Numbered from the stretch's first letter, positions 1 to 5,493 are shown. The stretch: 6,446 nucleotides of DNA from a bacterium (GCA_029945985.1 JAQSDP010000110.1:1-6446); one strand, 5' to 3'. Notes: generated by a model from the letters alone, not told the origin. Numbers and translations are program-made.

Positions 1-212
1 GCCAGCAGAGGTTGATTGCGTAGATCGTAGTGCCTGACAATCCACCTCGCTGAGAAAATGATCGCGGCAATCATGAACGGCAGCTCGATAAGCTCCGAGA
101 CCCGCTGGCCGAAGGACGGTACCAAAATGGGCACTCGGATAGTCCCCAAGAGGAATCCAACACCAAACACAAAGGCGAAATAGACCAAGCCTACCTTGAA
201 AGAATGAATCAC
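1..212 (-). CDS. Small hypothetical inner-membrane protein, partial (runs off left edge)
   Basis: An open frame of 70 complete codons starts at a GTG (212-210) and continues past the window edge. The GTG overlaps the TGA of the fused lptF-lptG gene in a GTGA arrangement (bases 212-209), a typical sign of translational coupling and the reason for choosing this start. The visible protein starts (M)IHSFKVGLVYFAFVFGVGF. A hydrophobic helix spans about residues 7-25, followed by a short loop with GTIRVP and PSFGQRVSELIELP, then a second helix at about 44-58 and a basic stretch (RWIVRHYDLR). It resembles short multi-helix membrane proteins annotated as hypothetical in many proteobacteria and acidobacteria; I know no function for them. 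A weak AGGG sits about 10 bases upstream of the start. That it is real and co-transcribed is fairly sure; its role is unknown. The C-terminus is outside the window. Confidence 0.72.
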   Translation of the reverse strand, partial: MIHSFKVGLVYFAFVFGVGFLLGTIRVPILVPSFGQRVSELIELPFMIAAIIFSARWIVRHYDLRNQPLL

Positions 213-2491
213 GTTCGGACCCTAGAGAGCATATACACGCCCAGCATCGAAAACAACAATAGCGGTGCCCACACAGCGACATAAGGCGGCAGTTTTGAAT
301 TCAGGCCAAACTGCTCAAAGACCGACGTCGCGGCCATGAAAACAAGCCACAGTCCTACGGCATACCCTACCGTCGCGGCCTTCCCTTTTCGGTTCAGACT
401 CAGCGCGAACGGAGCCGTGAACAACGCGATCACAAATGCAAGTATGAGGGTCGACCATTTACGCTCGATTGCGACCGAGTAAACAGCCCGCTCCACGTCA
501 GACTCGCTCGCCTCGAGTCTAGCCCGAGCCTCTCTGATCGAAAGCTGACTCGGTTTTCGCCTGACTTCCTTGAAAGGATCTCTCGACACCAGCATTTCCC
601 CACTCGGCTCAACAGAGTTAGCCATCTTTCCGCCCGAAAAAGAGCCCTTTCGTACGTTTCCGACAAGAATTATCAAATCGCCACGCCACCGAGCGCTGTC
701 CGAACGGTATATGGATTGCAATCTCCCATCTTCATCCGCAAATTCATAAAGAGAAAAAGCGATGATTCGCTCTTCATTATCAGACGCCTGATCGTTATAT
801 ACAAACGAATAGATTCTAGATCCATCAGCCACCCAGTACCTGGCAGGTGTTGCAGAAACTCCGCGGCTTCGCAGTTGCTCCCTGAATCGATCCTGCATGA
901 GGTTAGCCGCTGGAGCGACCCACTCCTGAACGCAGAAGTTAAAGGCGCCAAGAAGAAGGGTTAATGCGAAGCACGGGACTAACAGCCGGTAAACGCTTTG
1001 CCCCGCAGCCGTCCATGTCACGATCTCGTTTTGCCTTGACTTGATGACGAAAGTTGCAAGGATGGCCACCATCGCCGCAGACGGGGCAAGCTGAAGATAA
1101 ACGAATGGCATCAAATACGCCAAGTAGCGCATGAGAATACTGACGCCCCCGTCCATATTGCCCGCGAATCGCCATAATTCGAACGCAGTAAATATCAGAA
1201 AGATAGCAATTAAGAAGCTAAGAGTGAGTAAAAAGTAGCGCGCGAGATTGGCGAGGATATCGAAATCGCGAAGGCCGGTTGTCATATCCCTGAAGAAACT
1301 ACGAGTACCTTCCCGCGAGGCCATACGGGTTAGATGCTGAGGTAGTTGCTTAACTATATCGTCCAACCCATTGAAACGGTTGGCCCTAGAACGGAAGCTG
1401 AACCAAGTTATAGCTGCGAGCGCTGCCCCGATCGGCAGCAACCCACCTACAATGACGCTCACCGTTCCGGTACGCACCAACTGCTCACCTAGAAACGCGA
1501 GGAGATAGTACGTTATCAGACTCGTGAGAGATATGAATATGCCGAATCCTCGACCGCCGCGATTGAAACGCAACACAAGAACGGTTCCAAGAATCGCAAA
1601 GATCAACGGCGTAAGACTCAATAGGACCCGACGTTGCCAAAGAATACCCGCCTCCAAACTCTCCTTCCCTTCCCGGCTCTTCGCGTAATTCGAAAGATCG
1701 CTGAGCCCTAACTCCTCCATTGAACTTTCAGAATTCGAGAGACGTTGTACCAGCTCGTCGCGGCGCGTCTTTATCGCGAGCCGTACTTCGCCGATCTTTT
1801 CTGAGACGAACTTCTCGCCGCCGCCGCCGCCAGGTGTGATAGTCGTTGAGATGCCCTCCTCGAGTACCAATTCTGAAAGCTGGTCGCTCGAATCAATGCG
1901 ACCTTGCTTCGACGTTATCAGACGCACTTCACCCGTCTTCGGGTTTTCGGTATGAATGAAAATGTTTTTCCATTCGCCGTCGGTGATGTCGCCATCCCTT
2001 ACGTAGATGGTGTATCCCGCAACCTCAGTGTTGAACACTCCCGGTTCGATCGGGGATTCGAGTTTGTAGATCGCGGTTTGCATCGCGACGGTTCGAACCA
2101 GTCGGGACGCGAATGGAACGCCATATAGATTTACGAGAAACGTAAATCCGGAGAGCAGCAACCCAAGCAGAGCAACCGGAAGGAGGATCTGCAGAGTTCC
2201 GACGCCCGCCGCACGGATCGCCACCAGCTCACTGTCCCCCTGCATCTTCGTCAACCCGATTACGATCCCGACTAGAGCGGCCATCGAACACGTAAACGCA
2301 ATGACGTTCGGTATGAGAGCCGCGGCCAGTTGCCAGATCAGATTGCTGGGGATGTTGATGCTAAAGAATATGTCTGAGAATCGGCTCGCCTGTTGGACGA
2401 AGAGAATGACGCTAAGCAGAAGCCATGCCGAAAGAAAATACGGCACGATCGCGCCGATCAGGTATCTTGAGATCGTCCAACTGGTCCGCAT
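209..2491 (-). CDS. lptF/lptG: LptF-LptG fusion permease of the lipopolysaccharide export ABC transporter
   Basis: This 760-residue protein carries two LptF/LptG permease units in tandem; in most Gram-negatives these are separate proteins of about 350-370 residues. With the ATPase LptB (not in this window) such permeases extract lipopolysaccharide from the inner membrane and pass it to the periplasmic LptC/LptA bridge. Unit 1 (about 1-368) has helices near 10-34, 51-83, 98-126, then a periplasmic domain (about 127-286), then helices near 288-308, 316-340 and 345-366. Unit 2 (about 415-760) repeats the plan: helices near 418-440, 454-483, 502-525, periplasmic domain about 526-675, helices near 680-699, 705-728 and 735-756. 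Each unit keeps the cytoplasmic coupling motif after its second helix: GDSELVAIRAAGV (85-97) and RQNEIVTWTAAGQ (486-498). E88 and E489 fall where LptF/LptG contact LptB. Unit 1 looks LptF-like (PGVFNTE...YVRD), unit 2 LptG-like. A basic cytoplasmic linker (about 367-415) joins them. GGAG lies 2 bases before the ATG, and recO ends 17 bases upstream. No frame break is seen. Confidence 0.93.
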   Translation of the reverse strand: MRTSWTISRYLIGAIVPYFLSAWLLLSVILFVQQASRFSDIFFSINIPSNLIWQLAAALIPNVIAFTCSMAALVGIVIGLTKMQGDSELVAIRAAGVGTLQILLPVALLGLLLSGFTFLVNLYGVPFASRLVRTVAMQTAIYKLESPIEPGVFNTEVAGYTIYVRDGDITDGEWKNIFIHTENPKTGEVRLITSKQGRIDSSDQLSELVLEEGISTTITPGGGGGEKFVSEKIGEVRLAIKTRRDELVQRLSNSESSMEELGLSDLSNYAKSREGKESLEAGILWQRRVLLSLTPLIFAILGTVLVLRFNRGGRGFGIFISLTSLITYYLLAFLGEQLVRTGTVSVIVGGLLPIGAALAAITWFSFRSRANRFNGLDDIVKQLPQHLTRMASREGTRSFFRDMTTGLRDFDILANLARYFLLTLSFLIAIFLIFTAFELWRFAGNMDGGVSILMRYLAYLMPFVYLQLAPSAAMVAILATFVIKSRQNEIVTWTAAGQSVYRLLVPCFALTLLLGAFNFCVQEWVAPAANLMQDRFREQLRSRGVSATPARYWVADGSRIYSFVYNDQASDNEERIIAFSLYEFADEDGRLQSIYRSDSARWRGDLIILVGNVRKGSFSGGKMANSVEPSGEMLVSRDPFKEVRRKPSQLSIREARARLEASESDVERAVYSVAIERKWSTLILAFVIALFTAPFALSLNRKGKAATVGYAVGLWLVFMAATSVFEQFGLNSKLPPYVAVWAPLLLFSMLGVYMLSRVRT

Positions 2492-2508
2492 ATCTCCGTC
2501 TGTCGAGT

Positions 2509-3249
2509 TTATCGCAAAGCCGCACCGCCTGCGACCTCGCGGCCAAGCGCCTGGGCGATCAGCCGCTTCATGACGCTCGAAATTACGACCACGGATTCCT
2601 GGTTGGTCGATGAGAACTGTATGAAATCGGTTGGGGAGAGCCGCTGAACTGCATTGAAGGTCTGCATGTCAGCGGAATTGATAGTACCGATCACGTAATT
2701 CCGCTTGCACGTCGGGCATTGAAGATGGAAACCCGGAACAAGCAGAAACTCCCGCGACGGGTCGGTCGGACGGCTGCATACTTCACAGCTGCTCCAGTCA
2801 GGTAAGAAGCCGGATAGCCGCAGCAGCCAAACTTCGAAGTAGAGTCCGACGGACGCGAGGCCCCGCTCCGTTTCAGCCGCCGATAAACACGCCGACAACA
2901 TTCGGTAAAGCTTTTCGTCCGCGTCGTGAGGGAAAGAGAAATCGGTCAGAAGATCGCCTATGTATGAATAGGTATCTAGGAAATCGGGATCGCTTGCCGT
3001 CGCAAACCGCGACTTAATCAGATCCACAGATTGGATCGAAACAAGCTCACGCTCTTCCTTTTGAAAATATTCAAGGCTGACCGTAGAAAACGGCTCGAGC
3101 ATGCTCCCGAACCTACTTTGGAGTCGCTTTGCTCCCTTTGCGACCCCTCTAATAAGACCGAATTCGCGCGTAAAGAACACGACTATCCGGTCCGCTTCCG
3201 ACAGGCTGTAGCTTTTAATAACAATTGCTTCGGTTTGTCTCAGCGACAT
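2509..3249 (-). CDS. recO: DNA repair protein RecO
   Basis: RecO is a cytoplasmic mediator of the RecF pathway. With RecR it helps load RecA onto SSB-coated single-stranded DNA, and it can anneal complementary strands. The 246-residue protein has the normal family length. It opens with the typical N-terminal OB-fold sequence (RQTEAIVIKSYSLSEADRIV, residues 4-23), followed by the conserved GLIRGVAKGAKR (31-42). A helical C-terminal part carries a four-cysteine zinc-binding motif, CEVC at 155-158 and CPTC at 178-181, with VPGFHLQCPTC as the usual context. It ends in TAA at 2511-2509. No strong Shine-Dalgarno is visible before the ATG (a GAAG lies about 11 bases upstream), so initiation may depend on its operon position: the preceding small membrane-protein gene ends 24 bases upstream. 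lptF/lptG follows 17 bases downstream. Confidence 0.96.
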   Translation of the reverse strand: MSLRQTEAIVIKSYSLSEADRIVVFFTREFGLIRGVAKGAKRLQSRFGSMLEPFSTVSLEYFQKEERELVSIQSVDLIKSRFATASDPDFLDTYSYIGDLLTDFSFPHDADEKLYRMLSACLSAAETERGLASVGLYFEVWLLRLSGFLPDWSSCEVCSRPTDPSREFLLVPGFHLQCPTCKRNYVIGTINSADMQTFNAVQRLSPTDFIQFSSTNQESVVVISSVMKRLIAQALGREVAGGAALR

Positions 3250-3273
3250 TGGAGAATTCTTCGGTGCGGCTTT

Positions 3274-3444
3274 CTACCATGGAATGAAATACAGGACCCA
3301 TGCAATGAGGAGGCTAATGCCTACGAACTGCAGGAACGTCTTGGTGCCATACCACAGTTTCTCTTTGGCGGTGCCGTTCGAAATCGAGCCGAAGACCACC
3401 GATATGAGCAGAGCGAAGCCGACGAGGTAGAAAAAATGGATCAT
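3274..3444 (-). CDS. 56-residue two-helix membrane protein, translationally coupled
   Basis: ATG at 3444-3442 opens a 56-codon frame ending in TAG (3276-3274). The start overlaps the TGA of the upstream DUF6677-like gene as ATGA, and a strong Shine-Dalgarno (GGGAGGA) lies at the right distance. These two signs make a real gene likely despite its size. The protein begins MIHFFYLVGFALLISVVFGS, giving a first helix at about residues 4-20. A short polar loop with SNGTAKEKLWYGTK (21-35) follows, then a second helix at about 37-54 ending in YFIPW. The loop is basic enough to sit in the cytoplasm, which would put both ends in the periplasm, but this is inference. No enzyme motif is seen and I do not recognise a named family. 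It lies 24 bases upstream of recO in the same operon. Confidence 0.78.
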   Translation of the reverse strand: MIHFFYLVGFALLISVVFGSISNGTAKEKLWYGTKTFLQFVGISLLIAWVLYFIPW

Positions 3445-3821
3445 TTCTTCCTCCCAAAGTGGATGTCAAGTGCGTCGATCGCGGCCAGGTAGTTAAGCAA
3501 ACCGGCAGCCTCAACCATTCGACCGCCGTATTCGAAAGTGGCCATTGCAGGCGTATCGGGTGATGGGGTCACCGACATCAGAAAGCTGACTAGCCATCCG
3601 AAACCATTGCCGAGCTTCGCGAACACGTTCAAGAGATAAAGCAACTGTCCGTCTTTGAACTCAAAACCGGGGTAATAGGCTCCGCCGCTGAGCACCCCCA
3701 CGATCAACATGAGCCAGATAGCACCCCCAATAAGTAGCGCCCGCTGCGTCCGCCCTTGGATAAAATGACCTGCTCCCGGAAAGATCCAAGCCAGTATTCC
3801 AATTATGAAAGGATTCTGCAT
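3441..3821 (-). CDS. DUF6677-like small membrane protein
   Basis: This 126-residue protein starts MQNPFIIGILAWIFPGAGHF. A first hydrophobic segment (about 5-20) ends in the FPGAGHFIQGR motif, which recalls the TM2-like and DUF6677 membrane families. A second helix runs at about 28-47, then a loop with YYPGFEFKDGQ (50-59), a helix-like stretch at about 60-84, and a C-terminal amphipathic part with GLLNYLAAIDALDIHFGRKK. I assign it to DUF6677 from memory of similar acidobacterial proteins; the function is unknown. The start is taken as ATG 3821-3819 because GAGG (3831-3828) sits 6 bases before it; a longer frame from TTG at 3833 would use that same GAGG as coding sequence. The gene ends in a 4-base ATGA overlap with the next gene and appears to be first in the operon that includes recO and lptF/lptG. 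Confidence 0.82.
   Translation of the reverse strand: MQNPFIIGILAWIFPGAGHFIQGRTQRALLIGGAIWLMLIVGVLSGGAYYPGFEFKDGQLLYLLNVFAKLGNGFGWLVSFLMSVTPSPDTPAMATFEYGGRMVEAAGLLNYLAAIDALDIHFGRKK
3449..3455 (-). promoter_or_regulatory. Strong Shine-Dalgarno for the 56-residue membrane protein
   Basis: On the minus strand the sequence reads GGGAGGAAGAA followed by ATG at 3444. The GGAGG core ends 5 bases before the start codon. It lies inside the end of the upstream coding region and supports reinitiation or independent initiation of the small gene. Confidence 0.7.
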
Positions 3822-3827
3822 TAAATT

Positions 3828-3831
3828 CCTC
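3828..3831 (-). promoter_or_regulatory. Shine-Dalgarno that fixes the start of the DUF6677-like gene
   Basis: The minus strand reads TTGAGGAATTTA then ATG (3821). GAGG is 6 bases from this ATG, an ideal spacing. The alternative in-frame TTG at 3833-3831 shares a base with the GAGG and has no such site in front of it, so the ATG start is preferred. Confidence 0.65.
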
Positions 3832-3929
3832 AAAACTTATCTAGAAATCATATCAACTGCCGAACATCGACAGCCCGAAACTGGGTCATCTATAGGCCGT
3901 AATTGTTCTGCCATAGCTGTTTACTACAC

Positions 3930-3937
3930 TTTATATA
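3930..3937 (-). promoter_or_regulatory. Possible -10 region for the recO-lptFG operon
   Basis: The minus strand reads TATATAAA here, within an AT-rich patch, upstream of the first gene of the operon and after the preceding gene. Either TATATA or TATAAA could serve as a -10 box. No good -35 box is found at 16-18 bases, so the call rests on base composition and position. If used, it would give a leader of about 100 bases before the DUF6677-like start at 3821. Confidence 0.3.
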
Positions 3938-3959
3938 ATTTACTCGAACTTCAGTTTTG

Positions 3960-4006
3960 ACCTTAGCTCAACGATGGGAGCGACATTAATGTTACCCAGC
4001 TAAGGT
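3960..4006. repeat. Inverted repeat with 9-base perfect arms in the intergenic region
   Basis: ACCTTAGCT (3960-3968) is matched exactly by AGCTAAGGT (3998-4006). The 29-base interior contains GGG/CCC (3976-3978 and 3995-3997) and the 10-base palindrome ACATTAATGT (3983-3992), so the RNA could form a nested stem with a bulge. It lies 32-78 bases past the stop codon of the amidotransferase gene. There is no T-tract after either arm on either strand, so it is not a standard intrinsic terminator. It could be a 3'-end stabilising structure, a regulator site or a remnant of a palindromic repeat. Confidence 0.5.
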
Positions 4007-4042
4007 GTTGATCAGACACAGTCTAGACACTCTCGAATCAAC
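4007..4042. repeat. Short inverted repeat across the amidotransferase stop codon
   Basis: GTTGAT (4007-4012) pairs with ATCAAC (4037-4042) around a 24-base loop that contains the palindrome GTCTAGAC (4021-4028). In the minus-strand transcript the stem would include the TGA stop (4040-4038) of the amidotransferase gene and stand right next to the larger inverted repeat at 3960-4006. Six base pairs alone is weak evidence; the pairing of two adjacent structures is what makes it worth recording. Confidence 0.3.
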
Positions 4043-4793
4043 CTGAACCGTTCGCCATAGTAGATCTCCGCCGATTGGAGCACTCTTCAACAAAGATCCT
4101 AAAGAGACCGCCGGACAGAGCATCTGATGACCACGAAAGCTCAGGATGCCACTGCACGCCGAACGAAAAGCGACCTTCACGTATATCTTCAACTGCCTCG
4201 ATCACTCCATCATTCGCCCAGGCGGTTGCCCGTAAGTGCTTTCCTAAGTTGCGGATGGCTTGGTGGTGATGCGAGTTGACCTTAGTTGTTAGCGAACCGA
4301 CACCTAAAGCCTTTTCTATAATGCTTCCCGACGAGATCCTTATTGCATGCGAGTTGCGGTCACGAGGAATCCCCTGCTGATGTTGGATCGGTTCTTTGAT
4401 GTCGGATTCGATGTCCTGGATCAGCGACCCGCCGCGAGAAACATTCAACGACTGCATTCCGAAGCATATGCCAAAGACCGGTATCTCTCGGGTCTCGGCT
4501 TCAGCTAGCACCATCAGATCCGTCTGGTCCTTCTCAGGTATTACCCGGCCGACCTTTGGATGCGGATCTTCGTTCCAGTATCCCGGGTCAAGGTCGGATG
4601 CACTTCCAGGAAGTAAAACACCGTCTAGCATGGAAACAATATTCGAGATGAATCCTTCCTTAGGGATCAGCGCGATGTGTACCGGCGTTCCACCCGCCGC
4701 CTCGATCGCCTCGGCATAGTGCCGACCGAGATATAGACGATTCGTCTCATATTCCAGCCGCATCGTGATCCCTATCTTCGGTCTGTACGCCAT
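4038..4793 (-). CDS. Class I glutamine amidotransferase, gamma-glutamyl-GABA hydrolase-like (peptidase C26)
   Basis: This 251-residue cytoplasmic enzyme belongs to the class I glutamine amidotransferase fold. The nucleophile is C110 in FGICFGMQSLN (107-117), followed by the typical RGGSLIQDI (120-128). The histidine and glutamate of the triad are H216 and E218 in FGVQWHPE (211-218). VNSHHHQAI (172-180) and the N-terminal RPKIGIT and PGSASDLDP (62-70) also fit the PuuD-like branch. Family members such as E. coli PuuD hydrolyse gamma-glutamyl-GABA to glutamate and GABA in putrescine breakdown. No other putrescine genes are nearby, so the true substrate here is uncertain and puuD is not assigned. 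The length is normal and all triad residues are present. It is transcribed divergently from hslV with a 78-base gap. No clear Shine-Dalgarno precedes the ATG; a TTGACA occurs upstream but lacks a good -10 partner. Confidence 0.88.
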   Translation of the reverse strand: MAYRPKIGITMRLEYETNRLYLGRHYAEAIEAAGGTPVHIALIPKEGFISNIVSMLDGVLLPGSASDLDPGYWNEDPHPKVGRVIPEKDQTDLMVLAEAETREIPVFGICFGMQSLNVSRGGSLIQDIESDIKEPIQHQQGIPRDRNSHAIRISSGSIIEKALGVGSLTTKVNSHHHQAIRNLGKHLRATAWANDGVIEAVEDIREGRFSFGVQWHPELSWSSDALSGGLFRIFVEECSNRRRSTMANGSG

Positions 4794-4834
4794 AGACAGG
4801 TCAATGTTCAGATAATTAGAGGTAAAGTGTCAAT

Positions 4835-4863
4835 TTGAGCATTTGAATTCGAACCACTATCAT
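4835..4863 (+). promoter_or_regulatory. Candidate sigma70-type promoter for hslVU
   Basis: TTGAGC (4835-4840) and TATCAT (4858-4863) are separated by 17 bases, the ideal spacing. The -10 box has one mismatch to TATAAT, and the -35 keeps the key TTGA. A start of transcription 6-8 bases after the -10 would fall at about 4870, only 1-3 bases before the hslV ATG at 4872. No Shine-Dalgarno is visible before that ATG, which fits a leaderless or nearly leaderless message. Confidence 0.42.
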
Positions 4864-4871
4864 TTACGTTT

Positions 4872-5405
4872 ATGACGCAGATCCGTTCGACAACCGTGCT
4901 GCTGGTGCAGCGAGACGGCAAAGTGGCGATGGCCGGCGACGGACAGGTAACGCTCGGCGATACGGTTATAAAGGGCAAAGCACGCAAGGTTCGCCGGATC
5001 GCGGGCGGCGACATTCTGGCAGGATTCGCAGGCGCGACAGCGGACGCCTTCACGCTTTTGACACGGTTAGAAACGAAACTAGAACAATTTCAGAACCAAC
5101 TCGAGCGAGCGGCGATCGAACTCAGCAAAGATTGGCGGACGGACAAGTACCTGCGGAATCTGGAAGCATTGCTGATCGTTGCCGACAGCAGGGATGCGTT
5201 TTTACTGTCCGGAAAGGGCGACGTGATCGCGTCCGACGATGGCTTGCTTTCGGTGGGTTCCGGGAGTATGTATGCCCTGTCCGCTGCGCGGGCGCTAATG
5301 AAGCACACCGAGCTTTCAGCGCCTGAGATCGCGTCGGAAGCTCTGAGAATCGCGGGGGAAATCTGCATCTACACCAACGGTGAGATAGTTTTGGAGGAGC
5401 TATAG
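4872..5405 (+). CDS. hslV: ATP-dependent protease subunit HslV (ClpQ)
   Basis: HslV forms the double-ring peptidase core of the HslVU protease in the cytoplasm and uses an N-terminal threonine as nucleophile. The 177-residue protein has the usual length and conserved blocks: TTVLLVQRDGKVAMAGDGQV (7-26), KARKVRR (36-42), GFAGATADAF (51-60), DWRTDKYLR (87-95), VGSGS (128-132) and AGEICIYTN (161-169). By alignment from memory with E. coli HslV, the catalytic threonine is T7, so residues 1-6 (MTQIRS) would be a short propeptide removed on maturation; E. coli removes only the methionine. D23, K39 and S130 match the other active-site residues. No Shine-Dalgarno precedes the ATG, but the frame fits the family start and a promoter-like pair lies directly upstream. 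hslU follows after an 88-base gap filled by a palindromic element. Confidence 0.96.
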   Translation: MTQIRSTTVLLVQRDGKVAMAGDGQVTLGDTVIKGKARKVRRIAGGDILAGFAGATADAFTLLTRLETKLEQFQNQLERAAIELSKDWRTDKYLRNLEALLIVADSRDAFLLSGKGDVIASDDGLLSVGSGSMYALSAARALMKHTELSAPEIASEALRIAGEICIYTNGEIVLEEL

Positions 5406-5408
5406 TTC

Positions 5409-5482
5409 AGAATTCAAGCTTCGGCTTGTTGTATTGAAACAATAGCGTGTTGGCGACGGAAGCAAGCTAAAGCTTGAACTCT
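5409..5482. repeat. 74-base palindromic repeat-like element between hslV and hslU
   Basis: The ends form an imperfect inverted repeat: AGAATTCAAGCTT (5409-5421) against AAGCTTGAACTCT shifted by one base (5470-5482), 12 of 13 positions pairing. Inside are three small stem-loops: CAAGC-TTCG-GCTTG (5415-5428, a UUCG-type loop), TATTG-AAA-CAATA (5432-5444) and CAAGC-TAAA-GCTTG (5463-5476). The two outer hairpins share the same five-base stem. The element begins 3 bases after the hslV stop and ends 11 bases before the hslU start, leaving only the hslU ribosome site. Its build is like REP, BIME or MITE-type intergenic repeats. Only one copy is visible here, so repetition in the genome is inferred, not seen. 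Confidence 0.6.
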
Positions 5483-5493
5483 AGGCGAGGCAA

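Noticed and set aside
716..964. Plus-strand and alternative-frame ORFs of 60-90 codons opposite the permease gene
   Set aside because: All are inside a well-supported 760-residue coding region, with no family resemblance or start signals.
3031..3492. A 153-codon plus-strand open frame antisense to recO and the small membrane gene
   Set aside because: It lies opposite convincing coding sequence, has no recognisable domain or ribosome site, and its composition looks like a reverse-frame shadow.
3822..3833. TTG at 3833 as the start of the DUF6677-like gene
   Set aside because: The ATG at 3821 has a GAGG at ideal spacing, and that GAGG overlaps the region the TTG start would translate.
3837..3914. 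A 25-codon minus-strand frame in the leader that could be a leader peptide
   Set aside because: No Shine-Dalgarno, no run of regulatory codons and no conservation evidence; easily due to chance.
4805..4833. A full sigma70 promoter for the amidotransferase built on the minus-strand TTGACA
   Set aside because: The hexamer at 17 bases is TGAACA, matching the -10 consensus at only two positions, so it was not listed as a promoter.
5415..5430. The CAAGC-TTCG-GCTTG hairpin as an intrinsic terminator after hslV
   Set aside because: The stem is only five base pairs and the following TTGTATT is not a proper T-run; hslU is expected to be co-transcribed.
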